Source: an uncultured Clostridia bacterium (lineage in GTDB: Bacteria > Bacillota > Clostridia > TANB77 > CAG-508). From it: a stretch of 35,393 nt of DNA. Both the position numbers and the translations under genes were made by a program. Numbering within the stretch: the stretch's first letter is position 1; every line of letters starts with the position of its first letter. Positions 1-8,513 of this stretch are shown here, one piece after another. The notes below the pieces were generated by a model. The model was not told the DNA's origin. It worked only from the letters and a program-made list of their open reading frames with translations, and did not search any database. The DNA is taken from the NCBI GenBank assembly GCA_944388695.1, contig CALXJT010000012.1, positions 1 to 35,393 of the forward strand. The letters run 5' to 3'.

Positions 1-3000
1 GTTTTCTTTACTTTTATTATTTGTAAATCATATGTTGGTATTTTTTCATCTTCTATTACTATATTTATTGTTGGTATGCTATCTTCTTCTGTTGTTGTTT
101 GCTCTTTTATTTCTCCTGTTGCTGTTTCATCTTCTACTTTTTCTAATGTATAGTTTCCTTCATTATTTACTATTTTGAATTTTATTGGGTTTGATAAATA
201 ATACCCCTCTGCTTTTACTTCTTGCAAAGTGTATTCTTGATTTATTGATAGTCCTTTAAATGTTATTTCTCCATTTACATTTGTCGTTAATGTTCTTCCT
301 GTTTCTGGTAGGTTATATCCTGTTAATTTGAATCGTACTCCTTGTAACTTGTTTTCTGTTCCTTGTTCTTTCTTTGTTATTTTTAGTGTCGCTTTTACTT
401 CATCTTCTACTTGAATATTTACTTTATAGTTTTCTCCTTCTTCTTTTCCTAATGTTATTTCTCCTTTTGTTGTTCCTTGTAGTTTTTCTATGCTTAAAAT
501 TCCTTCTTCATTTACATGACCAATAAACCTTATGACATTACTGTTTAATTCATAGTCATCTGGTGAGCTTATTTCTCTTATTTCGTATATTCTTTCTGCA
601 TATAGATTTGTTATTATTAATTTTCCTTGTGAATTTGTTACTGCTGTTTTGCTTTCTCCTCTTATTTCTGTTGTACCTTCTTCTCCGCTATTTTCTTCTG
701 AATCTTCACTTTCTCCTGTTGTTATTTCTGTTATGCTATATGTTGCTCCTGGTACTACTTTATCTTTTCCTGTTTGATACTTTGTTAGTTCTAAATCATA
801 TTTTTCTGCTATTCTAAATCCTATTCTGTTTGGCTCTGTTTGTGTTCTATATTTTCCTTGCTCTGTATCTAAACAGAAATATACTCCGTGGTGGCTATAT
901 GAGATTTGATTGAATTCTAGTCCATTTGGGATTTTTACTATGTAATTGAATACTAATTCTTTTCCTGTTCCCATTACATAGTCACCTAGGTCTATTAAGA
1001 ATGTTTTTATATTGTCCCAATTTTCTACTTCTTCTGCTTTTTTCCAATTGTTTTCTGCTTTGCTTAAGACTCTATCTGGATTTTCGTTATCAGAATAGTA
1101 TACTGTTGCTATTCCTTGTAACTCTTGTGGTATTTCTATTCCTGTTTCTGTCATTTTTGTTGTAAATGTTGAACCTAGTTCTCCTCCACTTATTACATAT
1201 GTATTTCCTTCAAATGGAATTTTTCCTAATATGTCTATTTCACTTATTGTATTTGCATAGTTATTTTTTATTTGTATTCCTATTGTTGCTGTTTGTTCTT
1301 CTTGTTCTTGGTCTACTACTGCATATACTGGTTTTATGTCTGCTATTTCTGGTGATACTACTTCACTTCCTTTATCATCAAAGTTTGTTGCTGTTTGGTT
1401 GGTTAATAAAGAGTTTGGTGATACCATACTTATACTTGTTGTTGTACGGTTTACCTGCTCTTCTGTATTTAAGTTATTATTTACATCATATATGTCTTGT
1501 GCTTTGTAATAATAGTCACTTCCATTTTCATTTGTTGCGTATAACTCTATTTGTTTTGTTGTTGTTGCTATTCTTGGGTCTGGTGATAAGTCTACATCTA
1601 TTGTTATGTAGAATGTTTGTGGTGTGTCATTCTTTGTTACTATTTTTATAAATGATACTCCATCTTGTTCTATTAATTCATAGTTTTCTAGTTTTACATT
1701 ACTGTTATTTATTGTTACACTATTTAATTTTGCATCTATTATTTCTTCTGGTAATTTTACTAAAAATGTTCCATTTTGCCATCTTACTTGGTTTGATGTT
1801 TCATTTGCATATGCTTCTATTGTTATTTTTTCGTTCTTTTCTGTGCTTTGTGTTGATATTGTATTTTTGCTTATGCTTATATCTGCTATTGATATTGGTG
1901 CTTCATAATTTGCTTGATGTGCGTCTGTTTCTACATATTCTCCTGCTATGTAGCCTACTAATGTTGATTTTATGTATTGTAATTCATCAAATTGTTCTCT
2001 TGTATATTTTGTTGTTATTTTGTCATCATCTATTTCTTTAATGTTATATACATATAGTGATGCTTCATTTTTTAGTAATGTACTTGTTTCTACTCTTATG
2101 TGTTTTACTGGTATTTCGTATTTATATGGATTACTTGATGTATATTTATTCCAATCATTTTGTGTAAATGTTACAAGTAGATTTCCTGTATCCTCATCAT
2201 ATACTCTTATCCATCCTTCTTCTCCTAGTAATGTATCTGCTCCACTAAAGTATATTCCTACATTTGATACTACATCATCTACACTTTCTTGGCTTGAATC
2301 TGTTTTTATGAATTGGTCTGATACTTGCTCTTCTCCATCTTTTGTTTCTTTCATTACCATTCCATCTAGTTTTGCATTTGTTCCTACATATCCTCTCCAT
2401 GTTACTGTATATGTGTCATCTTTTTCTTCTTCACTTTGTCCGTTATATATTTTTAATGGTTTTTGTTTTGATACTATGTATCTTCCTGTTGGGTTATATA
2501 CATATTTTCCTACTGTTACATCAAAATATGAATTATATACTTGTTCTACTGGTTTTTCATAACTTGCTGTTATTGTTGCTAATGCTACATTTGATTTATA
2601 TGGATTTGTGAATTCTTCACTTGGGTTATTGTATCCTTCATAATATGTTTTCACTGGGATTTTTAAAGTCACTGATTCTGTTCCTAATGATTGATATGCC
2701 TCTATTGGATATACTACTCTTATTCCATAACTATTACTTCTTGATAAACTGCTTGTTACATTTCCTTCTTCATCTGTTTGTGCTGTTCTATCTAATGTGA
2801 AAGTCATTGTTTCTGCATCATAATTAAACACACCGTTACTTCCTGTGTAGATTACTTCTACTGGTGCATAGTCATTTAATCTTGGTATTTCTCCCTCTAT
2901 ATGGTTTTTGCTTAATATTAATTCTTGTTCTGTCTCTTCTGTATATACTGTGAAATCTAGGTTTATTGCTCCTTCTTCTTCATTTATTGCATTTTCTATA

Positions 3001-3989
3001 TTTCTATTTTGATTTGTTGTATATATTCTTGCTGTTGTTGTTCCATACCAATCTATATTAAATTCAACTGTTTTTTCTATTTGGGTTTCTGTTCCGTCTT
3101 CTGCTACATATGTTCCTGTTAGGGTTACACTATTCACTTTGCTATAGTTATTTATATTATTTCCTATCGCTTCTGCTTTTCTTGATGAATATGAATAGTC
3201 TCCACTTCTTACTATTCCTGTTAACATCTTTTGTGTACCATTTGCTAGGTCATTAAATTCTATTGTTTTTATATTATTTCCTATGTAGTTGTCCTTCAAT
3301 TCATCATCTTTTGGCAATGATGTTTGTAAATAGAAATTCTCGCCATTTACTGTTATTTTGGCATCTTTTAAATACCCTGCTGTTTGGACATTTAATTCCA
3401 TGTACAAGGTATCTTCTTTCCCTATTTCTTTACTTGTTCCTCTTATGCTTTCTGCATATCCGTCTCCGTTTATATCACGCAAAAAGAAAGCATCAAATTT
3501 AACATTTTCTGTTCCTTCTACAGATGCTTCTTCCTCTTTATCTTCAATTACTGGATATGTCATTGCTTTTGCTAGCTCTGGTCCTATTGCTGTTTGATTA
3601 TTTTGCATTTTACTTGCTTGGTTAATAGCAATAATTGCTATTACAACTATTGCTAGGATTGCTGTTGCACCAGATATTACTTTTACTTTGTTCTGTGCAA
3701 TAGCTGTTTTTAAATTACTCATCTGTTCTTGTATGTTTGGCACATTTTTTCTGCGGTCATTATGCTTTTTAACTTCTTTATGAGCTTGTTTTTTTGCATT
3801 ATGTTCTTCTGCACTATATCTTTTGCCCTCATACTTTTGAACACTTTTAGCTTTACTTGACATACCGCTATCTTCAATTTTGTCTTGTTCTGCATTGTCT
3901 AATGCTCTGTCATTTAATTGTTCTGCTTTTTGTGTTTTTCCTTTGTCCTTTTTTAACCTTTTGTCGAAAAACCCTTCAAATTTTTTCAT
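1..3989 (-). CDS. Giant membrane-anchored surface protein with Cna-B/SpaA-like domains (3' end outside window)
   Basis: An uninterrupted minus-strand frame runs from ATG at 3989 to the window edge: 1329 codons and no stop, so the C-terminus is unseen. A good ribosome binding site (AGGAG about 9 nt upstream) supports the start. Residues 1-103 are highly charged (Lys, Glu, Asp rich) with no signal peptide, followed by one hydrophobic segment at about 104-122, so the N-terminus should stay in the cytoplasm and the rest lie outside. Residues 171-179 read RDINGDGYA, a calcium-loop-like DxNxDG motif. The middle is long, beta-rich and Thr/Asn/Glu rich. Residues about 1061-1153 and 1200-1283 look like Cna-B/SpaA prealbumin-like domains (starting DLELTKYQ and ATLKITKKE), and a third starts near 1320. 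Adhesin or pilin-like scaffold is the likely role. Whether it ends in a sortase signal cannot be seen. After roughly codon 200 codons end in A almost without exception, more strongly than in the N-terminal part. Confidence 0.85.
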   Translation of the reverse strand, partial: MKKFEGFFDKRLKKDKGKTQKAEQLNDRALDNAEQDKIEDSGMSSKAKSVQKYEGKRYSAEEHNAKKQAHKEVKKHNDRRKNVPNIQEQMSNLKTAIAQNKVKVISGATAILAIVVIAIIAINQASKMQNNQTAIGPELAKAMTYPVIEDKEEEASVEGTENVKFDAFFLRDINGDGYAESIRGTSKEIGKEDTLYMELNVQTAGYLKDAKITVNGENFYLQTSLPKDDELKDNYIGNNIKTIEFNDLANGTQKMLTGIVRSGDYSYSSRKAEAIGNNINNYSKVNSVTLTGTYVAEDGTETQIEKTVEFNIDWYGTTTARIYTTNQNRNIENAINEEEGAINLDFTVYTEETEQELILSKNHIEGEIPRLNDYAPVEVIYTGSNGVFNYDAETMTFTLDRTAQTDEEGNVTSSLSRSNSYGIRVVYPIEAYQSLGTESVTLKIPVKTYYEGYNNPSEEFTNPYKSNVALATITASYEKPVEQVYNSYFDVTVGKYVYNPTGRYIVSKQKPLKIYNGQSEEEKDDTYTVTWRGYVGTNAKLDGMVMKETKDGEEQVSDQFIKTDSSQESVDDVVSNVGIYFSGADTLLGEEGWIRVYDEDTGNLLVTFTQNDWNKYTSSNPYKYEIPVKHIRVETSTLLKNEASLYVYNIKEIDDDKITTKYTREQFDELQYIKSTLVGYIAGEYVETDAHQANYEAPISIADISISKNTISTQSTEKNEKITIEAYANETSNQVRWQNGTFLVKLPEEIIDAKLNSVTINNSNVKLENYELIEQDGVSFIKIVTKNDTPQTFYITIDVDLSPDPRIATTTKQIELYATNENGSDYYYKAQDIYDVNNNLNTEEQVNRTTTSISMVSPNSLLTNQTATNFDDKGSEVVSPEIADIKPVYAVVDQEQEEQTATIGIQIKNNYANTISEIDILGKIPFEGNTYVISGGELGSTFTTKMTETGIEIPQELQGIATVYYSDNENPDRVLSKAENNWKKAEEVENWDNIKTFLIDLGDYVMGTGKELVFNYIVKIPNGLEFNQISYSHHGVYFCLDTEQGKYRTQTEPNRIGFRIAEKYDLELTKYQTGKDKVVPGATYSITEITTGESEDSEENSGEEGTTEIRGESKTAVTNSQGKLIITNLYAERIYEIREISSPDDYELNSNVIRFIGHVNEEGILSIEKLQGTTKGEITLGKEEGENYKVNIQVEDEVKATLKITKKEQGTENKLQGVRFKLTGYNLPETGRTLTTNVNGEITFKGLSINQEYTLQEVKAEGYYLSNPIKFKIVNNEGNYTLEKVEDETATGEIKEQTTTEEDSIPTINIVIEDEKIPTYDLQIIKVKK

Positions 3990-4065
3990 ACTAACAGTCT
4001 CCTTTTTGTTTATATATTATATATATTTATTTTAATATCCTAGAGACTGTAAGTAAATAGCTTTT

Positions 4066-4107
4066 CTATGGTAGTTTTTACCTTATTTTTGTAACTACTA
4101 CGGATAG
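4066..4107 (-). promoter_or_regulatory. Possible hairpin in the leader of the giant surface-protein gene
   Basis: On the minus strand CTAT and GTAGTT pair with AACTAC and ATAG about 20 nt later, giving a stem roughly 80-120 nt upstream of the start codon. I do not recognise it as a known riboswitch; the c-di-GMP-I core motifs are absent. I could not place a convincing promoter, so transcription of this hairpin is assumed. Confidence 0.25.
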
Positions 4108-4262
4108 TGTGTTTTTTCAAATTTTTAAATTTTGGAAACATTTATGTTACAATTTGGTTGCATAATTCAATGGTGTTTTATTTTAACTTCTCTTTCTTTC
4201 CTTACGGATATACACTTTTAATTTACTTTTAACTTTTTTTATCTTTGTAACATTTATAATCA

Positions 4263-4555
4263 TCATGACATCAACATAGCAAACATTCCTATTAAAAATC
4301 CCACAATATTTCCCAAACCTGTCATCCTTCCACTATACAATTGATTAGATTCAGGTATTAATTCACCAGACACAATATAAAGCATTGCACCGAGCTGCAA
4401 AGCTTAAACATATCGCTATAACTGTTTCTGAAATTTGACCAACAATAGCTCCTACCAATGTTCCTACTCCTGTAGTAATCCCTGATAATAGTACATAAAA
4501 CAAAACTTTTGACTTTTTCATTCCTCCGTTTTTCATAGGAACTGCCATTGATATC
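4263..4555 (-). pseudogene. ZIP-family metal transporter, C-terminal part (split by the element)
   Basis: This is the 3' part of the transporter gene whose 5' part lies at 9074-9526. Reading starts at the element junction with PEGISMAVPMKNGG and continues through two hydrophobic segments. It shifts frame at an extra base (G4392 on the plus strand) and ends at TGA 4263-4265. With that base removed it reads CLSFAAGAMLYIVSGELIPE, the expected ZIP C-terminal segment with a conserved GE(L)IPE. Uncorrected, a stop follows 14 codons later. Joined to the 5' part and with both extra bases removed, the gene is 744 nt, exactly 248 codons. ZIP proteins (GufA/ZupT type) import zinc and other divalent metals across the cytoplasmic membrane. 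In its present state the gene cannot make a full protein. Confidence 0.85.
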
Positions 4556-4583
4556 CCTTCTGGTTGATTCTGATTTAGACAGT
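4550..4583. other. Element-chromosome junction (att site, low-coordinate side)
   Basis: The 9-bp core CCTTCTGGT (4556-4564) is repeated at 9074-9082. Chromosomal half-site: GATATCCC at 4550-4557. Element half-site: 22 bp at 4562-4583, ending TTTAGACAGT. The element half is an imperfect inverted copy (17 of 22) of 9054-9075, and the chromosomal half of 9080-9087 (7 of 8). Both pairs are centred on TTCT (AGAA on the minus strand), as expected for hybrid sites left by a serine integrase. Confidence 0.85.
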
Positions 4584-4682
4584 TATTTTAATTTTTTCTT
4601 TCTATTCCACTCAAATCCAAAATCACTTCTTTTTATTTTACACATTTCTCCATTGCCACGATAAAAAACAATTGCCTTTTAA

Positions 4683-4707
4683 AAAGTGTTTTCATTTTTT
4701 TCACTTA
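4683..4707 (-). terminator. Hairpin overlapping the ATPase stop codon
   Basis: On the minus strand AAGTG (containing the last bases of the TAA stop) pairs with CACTT 13 nt later and is followed by TTT. The stem is short and A/T rich; a plausible terminator for the ATPase gene. Confidence 0.4.
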
Positions 4708-5901
4708 ATCATCTCCTAATAACCAATCTACTATATTTTTGTGCATAATTCCATTTTGAGAAAAATCAGTTTTATCCATAGAAATTACATATTTAGGATA
4801 ATTATCATTTATTGTTTTATATGCTCCAAATTCCCTTTCTACTACTCTTGCATCATTTAGTAAATATGCTACTTGAAAATATTTTTTTTCACCACTCTTT
4901 GTAGCTATAAAATCAATTTCCCCTGGATTTAATTTTCCAATATATACTTCATATCCTCTCACCAATAATTCATTAAATACAACATTCTCGATTGCAAAAC
5001 ACTTATTTATTTCGAAATTGTTGTTTTTTATTTGTGCAATTCCTAGATCTGTCATATAGTATTTATTTAAAGTTTTTAATATTGCTTTTCCGTGAATATC
5101 ATATCGATATATTTTTTGTATTATCAATGCTTTACAAAGGGCATCTAGATAAGTATATAATGTTTCAGTTGATGTAATTCTACCCTCACTTTTTAAATAT
5201 TTTATTATATTATTAGCTGAAAATTCTCTACCTGTTATATCTATCAAATATTGAAGTATTAAATTAAATAAAATTGTATCTTTTAGTCCTAACCTTTCAA
5301 CTACATCTCTTAATATTATTGAATCAAATACACTATGTAAGTAGTCTTTAATATTTGTTTCATCTGTAAATTGAACTCTATTAGGTAGACCTCCCCATTT
5401 TACAAAATCCCAAAAGTTTTCTTCATTTTTTAGTTCCTTTCCTGTTAATTCAATATATTCTTTATAAGTTAGAGGATAAATATTGAAAAGTACATATCTG
5501 CCTGATAATACAGTAGAAAGTTCATTTGATAATAATTTACTATTGGAACCAGTAATAAATATACTTATATTTTCTAATGATGCTCTTAAAGAATTTATAA
5601 TAATTTCAAATTTTTCTACATTTTGTATTTCATCTAAAAAAATATAATATTTCTTATTATCTTTTATTCTCTCTTTAATATAACTGTTCAATTTCTTATA
5701 ATCTTTTAAATCTTCAAATTCTACAAATTCAAAATTTATATATATTATGTGATTTTCTTTTATTCCATTTTCTTTTATTTCATCCATAATCTGTTTTAAT
5801 ATGACAGATTTTCCACACCTTCTTATACCCACTAAAATCTTAATTAAATCACTATCATAAAAACCTCTTATCCTTGATAAGTAAATTTCTCTTTTTAACA
5901 T
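4705..5901 (-). CDS. AAA ATPase with DUF4143-type, nuclease-fold-like C-terminus
   Basis: The protein has 398 residues if started at ATG 5901, which an AGGTGA motif precedes by about 6 nt. The frame is open to a GTG at 5910 that lies inside this motif. The Walker A motif is GIRRCGKS (about 25-32), Walker B is YIFLDEIQ (about 87-93) and a sensor-like ITGSNS follows. This is the AAA_14 architecture. The C-terminal third has the DUF4143 pattern, with a conserved Glu in ENVVFNELL and GEIDFIA...YFQVAY (about 327-346), resembling a PD-(D/E)XK nuclease fold. Members of this family are common in bacteria and archaea and mostly lack a known function. The gene is the main cargo of the inserted element, 100 bp downstream of the recombinase. 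DNA-binding or defence-type roles are possible but not shown here. Confidence 0.85.
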   Translation of the reverse strand: MLKREIYLSRIRGFYDSDLIKILVGIRRCGKSVILKQIMDEIKENGIKENHIIYINFEFVEFEDLKDYKKLNSYIKERIKDNKKYYIFLDEIQNVEKFEIIINSLRASLENISIFITGSNSKLLSNELSTVLSGRYVLFNIYPLTYKEYIELTGKELKNEENFWDFVKWGGLPNRVQFTDETNIKDYLHSVFDSIILRDVVERLGLKDTILFNLILQYLIDITGREFSANNIIKYLKSEGRITSTETLYTYLDALCKALIIQKIYRYDIHGKAILKTLNKYYMTDLGIAQIKNNNFEINKCFAIENVVFNELLVRGYEVYIGKLNPGEIDFIATKSGEKKYFQVAYLLNDARVVEREFGAYKTINDNYPKYVISMDKTDFSQNGIMHKNIVDWLLGDD

Positions 5902-5947
5902 TTTCATCACCTATATTTATTATATTCTTATTCTATTATTTTGTCAA

Positions 5948-6013
5948 GTTATTTTGTTCTATCGAAATAACTTTCTTTTGTGTGTAATTTATTTTGTTTT
6001 TTCAAAATAAATT
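5948..6013 (-). promoter_or_regulatory. Two inverted repeats between recombinase and ATPase genes
   Basis: AATTTATTTTG at 5986-5996 faces CAAAATAAATT at 6003-6013 (11-bp perfect stem) over the recombinase stop codon. A second pair, GTTATTT (5948-5954) and AAATAAC (5965-5971), sits closer to the ATPase start. The first may act as a terminator although no T-run follows. The second could be an operator or part of a leader hairpin. Confidence 0.4.
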
Positions 6014-7584
6014 TAAATTAATGTCACTATTTCTATTATATGCATTATTTAACTTTTTAAAATTGAAAATAATATCCACCTGTTTATCTTGATGTACTTC
6101 AATTCTATTAATAAGAACTTTCATTACTTCTGGTGTTGGTTTTTCTAATTTCAAAAAATCATTTACCAATTTTTTAATGTTTTCTATATCATCATCTGAA
6201 TTATTTTCTTGTTCATTTTTTAACCCAATATATTCCTCTTCTTTTTGTTTTATCTCACCTTTTAATTTATTAAATAATCTTTCATACATCTCTTCACTAA
6301 CTTTCCCATTTAATTTATCAACATACATTTTATCAATATTGTCATTTATTAGTTCTATTTCTGTTTCTAACTTTTGAAGCATTTTTCCATAATCATATTT
6401 TGATATATTATTTTTTATATTCAGTTCTATTTTCTTACTATCAATTTCTATAAACAATTTTTTTATATACTCTAAAACTATTTTTTCTAATTGTTCATAA
6501 TTAAATCCATGTGATGTGCAAAGTCCTAATTTTGAGTTTCTGCGATAATTGTTACATATCATATCTAATCTTCCATTTTTCCTTGTTCTGACACCTATTT
6601 TATGCTTACATTCATAACATACTAGCAAACCATCTAGCAAAAAATGATGTTTCTTTTCATTTCGATTATAATTTTGAGTAATTACCATCTTTTGTGCTGT
6701 ATCAAAAATTTTTTTATCTATAATTGGTTCATGAGTATTTTCTACAACATTCCATTGTTCTTTTGGATTTGCTCTTATTTTCCTATTTTTATAATTTATT
6801 CTACTTCTTTTATTTTGTACTGTAGTGCCGGCAATATATTTCATTTTTTAAGATATTTTTTATCGTTTTATTTTCCCAAAATGTTGCTTTATGATATCTA
6901 ATATGACTTGCCGTAGGTATATGATTATTATTTAAGTAATCTCTTATCGTGCTAATTTGATTTCCGTGAAATTGCCATATTAAAAATTGTCTTTACAATT
7001 TTTGCTTCTGGCTCACAAATAATTAGTTTATTTTTGTCATTTGGAGCTTTCATATATCCTAGTGCAGTTTTTCCACCTACCCATTTTCCTTCTTTTTGCA
7101 TTGTATGTAAAGCTGTCCTTATTTTTTTTGATAAATCTTTTGAATACATATCATTTAATATGGATTTAAAAGGTGCAATATCATTATTCCCATTGTTATT
7201 TGAAAAAGTATCTATACCATCAGTTACAGAAACATATCTAACATTTTTTTCTGGAAACCACTTTTCTATGTATTCTCCTGTTTCTATGTAGTCACGACCC
7301 AAACGAGATAAATCTTTTGTTATGACCATATTTATTTTTTTTAAGTTTATATCTTTTATCATTCGTTGGAAACCTGGTCTATTAAAGTTCGTTCCCGTAA
7401 AGCCTTGGTCAATATATATGTCTATAAGTTTATAATTCCATCCTAAATTTTCTACATATTTTGTTAGCAATGTTCTTTGATTTTTTATACTTTCGCTTTC
7501 ATCATATCCTCTATCCACATCTTCTTTTGATAATCTTATATAAATTGCTACTTTATATATTGTTCTTTCTATCTGCTCAAGCAT
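6002..7584 (-). pseudogene. Large serine recombinase (resolvase/invertase family), frameshifted twice as read
   Basis: This is the integrase expected to have inserted the element. The first frame (7584 to 6952) has the catalytic domain: RLSKED with nucleophile Ser19, then TKDLSRLGRDY and the start of the recombinase domain. A middle segment (about 6965-6831, NQISTIRDYL to LKNEIYC) is in another frame. The last frame (from about 6830 to 6002) carries a zinc ribbon (CYECKHKIG ... CNNYRRNSKLGLC), a coiled coil and a DUF4368-like tail. Both shifts are a single extra base, G6966 and G6830 on the plus strand. Without them the gene is 1581 nt, 527 codons including stop, a normal length for TndX/TnpX-type recombinases. 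The start has a perfect AAGGAGG. Either it is a recent pseudogene or, more likely given the pattern, the two extra bases are sequence errors. Confidence 0.88.
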
Positions 7585-7607
7585 TTTACCTCCTTTCCAT
7601 GCTTGAG
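7576..7607 (-). promoter_or_regulatory. Hairpin enclosing the recombinase ribosome binding site
   Basis: On the minus strand CTCAAGCAT (7607-7599) pairs perfectly with ATGCTTGAG (7584-7576), which contains the recombinase start codon. The 14-nt loop holds AAGGAGG. A related GCTCAAG copy lies at 7660-7666. The arrangement could limit translation of the recombinase or serve as an operator. Confidence 0.6.
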
Positions 7608-7715
7608 ATAATAATTTGAACTCATTTTAATTATATCTAATTTGGAAGTGAATTCAAATGCTCAAGTAATGAAAATTTTTGATTTTATTAATCCCTTGTA
7701 ATATTTTGATATATA

Positions 7716-7850
7716 TCAAATATTTCTTTTCATATATTGTAGAGTTGGCTCATTTATATCTAACATATTTATTATTAAATGTTCTATTAAACTTTCTAAA
7801 CTCTCTCCTTTTTCATCAAAGTATATATTTATTTTAAATGATTCGCTCAT
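7716..7850 (-). CDS. Small hypothetical protein (44 aa) upstream of the recombinase
   Basis: ATG at 7850 is preceded by GGGAG at a normal distance and opens 44 codons: MSESFKINIYFDEKGESLES, then LIEHLIINMLDINEPTLQYM and KRNI. The stop falls inside a 16-bp palindrome, TTTGATATATATCAAA. It is acidic and amphipathic with no domain I recognise. Position and orientation suggest co-expression with the recombinase, 131 bp downstream. Small proteins often precede recombinase genes in Clostridia elements, so a helper or regulatory role is possible, but this is inference. Confidence 0.55.
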   Translation of the reverse strand: MSESFKINIYFDEKGESLESLIEHLIINMLDINEPTLQYMKRNI

Positions 7851-8513
7851 ACTTTCTCCCTGTATAATTTAATATTTATTTAATTTATATGTATTAGAAT
7901 TTTGATTATTCTAAATATAAACATATAGAATCCTCTATAATATATACTTTACTTTTCTAACAAAAATTCTACCCTATTTTCTATAAATACAAAAAAGATA
8001 TGTATTTTTGTTTACATATCCTTACAAACAATATATTTTTCATTACTATAAAATCCAGTTTAATTATTTTTTCCTATTACAGTTCTTGGGTAGGAATGTG
8101 ATAGTTTTTACTCTCATACACCTACCCAGTTGAGTCCAAAATGTCTACCAAAATTTATTTATTCGTTGATATTAGTTACTTTGCTCAATAGTTAAACTGT
8201 CCTAATTTTAAGATTTTTACTCTTTAAAATTTAGACGTTTTGACTCATATTAAAATCCTTATATTTTAATTTGTTGATGATATTATAATATGTGTACGAC
8301 ATGTAATTTTTAGTTCACAATATAATAATATATAATGGTAACTTGCAAAATAGGGCAAAATTGACAATTAACATAAAATATGGTATAATTTATTTGTATT
8401 TGGATATTCCAAATTTTATATATATTTCTTCTTTTATTTTCACTCACAAGAGTGTTTACATATATAACTTATTAACTTTTTTATAAAATAACCCAATTGG
8501 GTAGGAGGATAGC
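7851..8513. other. Non-coding stretch of the element with several inverted repeats
   Basis: No credible gene is visible in about 660 bp. It holds an imperfect 22-26 bp inverted repeat (8131-8156 against 8226-8247), starting TGAGTC and ending GACTCA. TGGGTAGG at 8087-8094 faces CCTACCCA at 8121-8128, and TTGGGTAGGA recurs at 8497-8506 next to the downstream gene's ribosome binding site. The right part has a sigma-A promoter and a 125-nt leader containing TTTGGATATTCCAAA, CACTCACAAGAGTG and the palindrome ACCCAATTGGGT (8491-8502). Confidence 0.5.
8361..8389 (+). promoter_or_regulatory. Sigma-A promoter of the 117-residue gene
   Basis: TTGACA (8361-8366), a 17-bp spacer and TATAAT (8384-8389): both hexamers match the consensus perfectly. 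Transcription would start near 8396 and leave a leader of about 118 nt. Confidence 0.8.

Noticed and set aside
563..2611. Several long plus-strand frames rich in Leu and Phe
   Set aside because: They lie opposite the giant minus-strand gene and arise from its A-ending codons; none has a ribosome binding site or a plausible protein composition.
4018..4262. c-di-GMP riboswitch upstream of the surface-protein gene
   Set aside because: The conserved core segments of the class I aptamer are not present.
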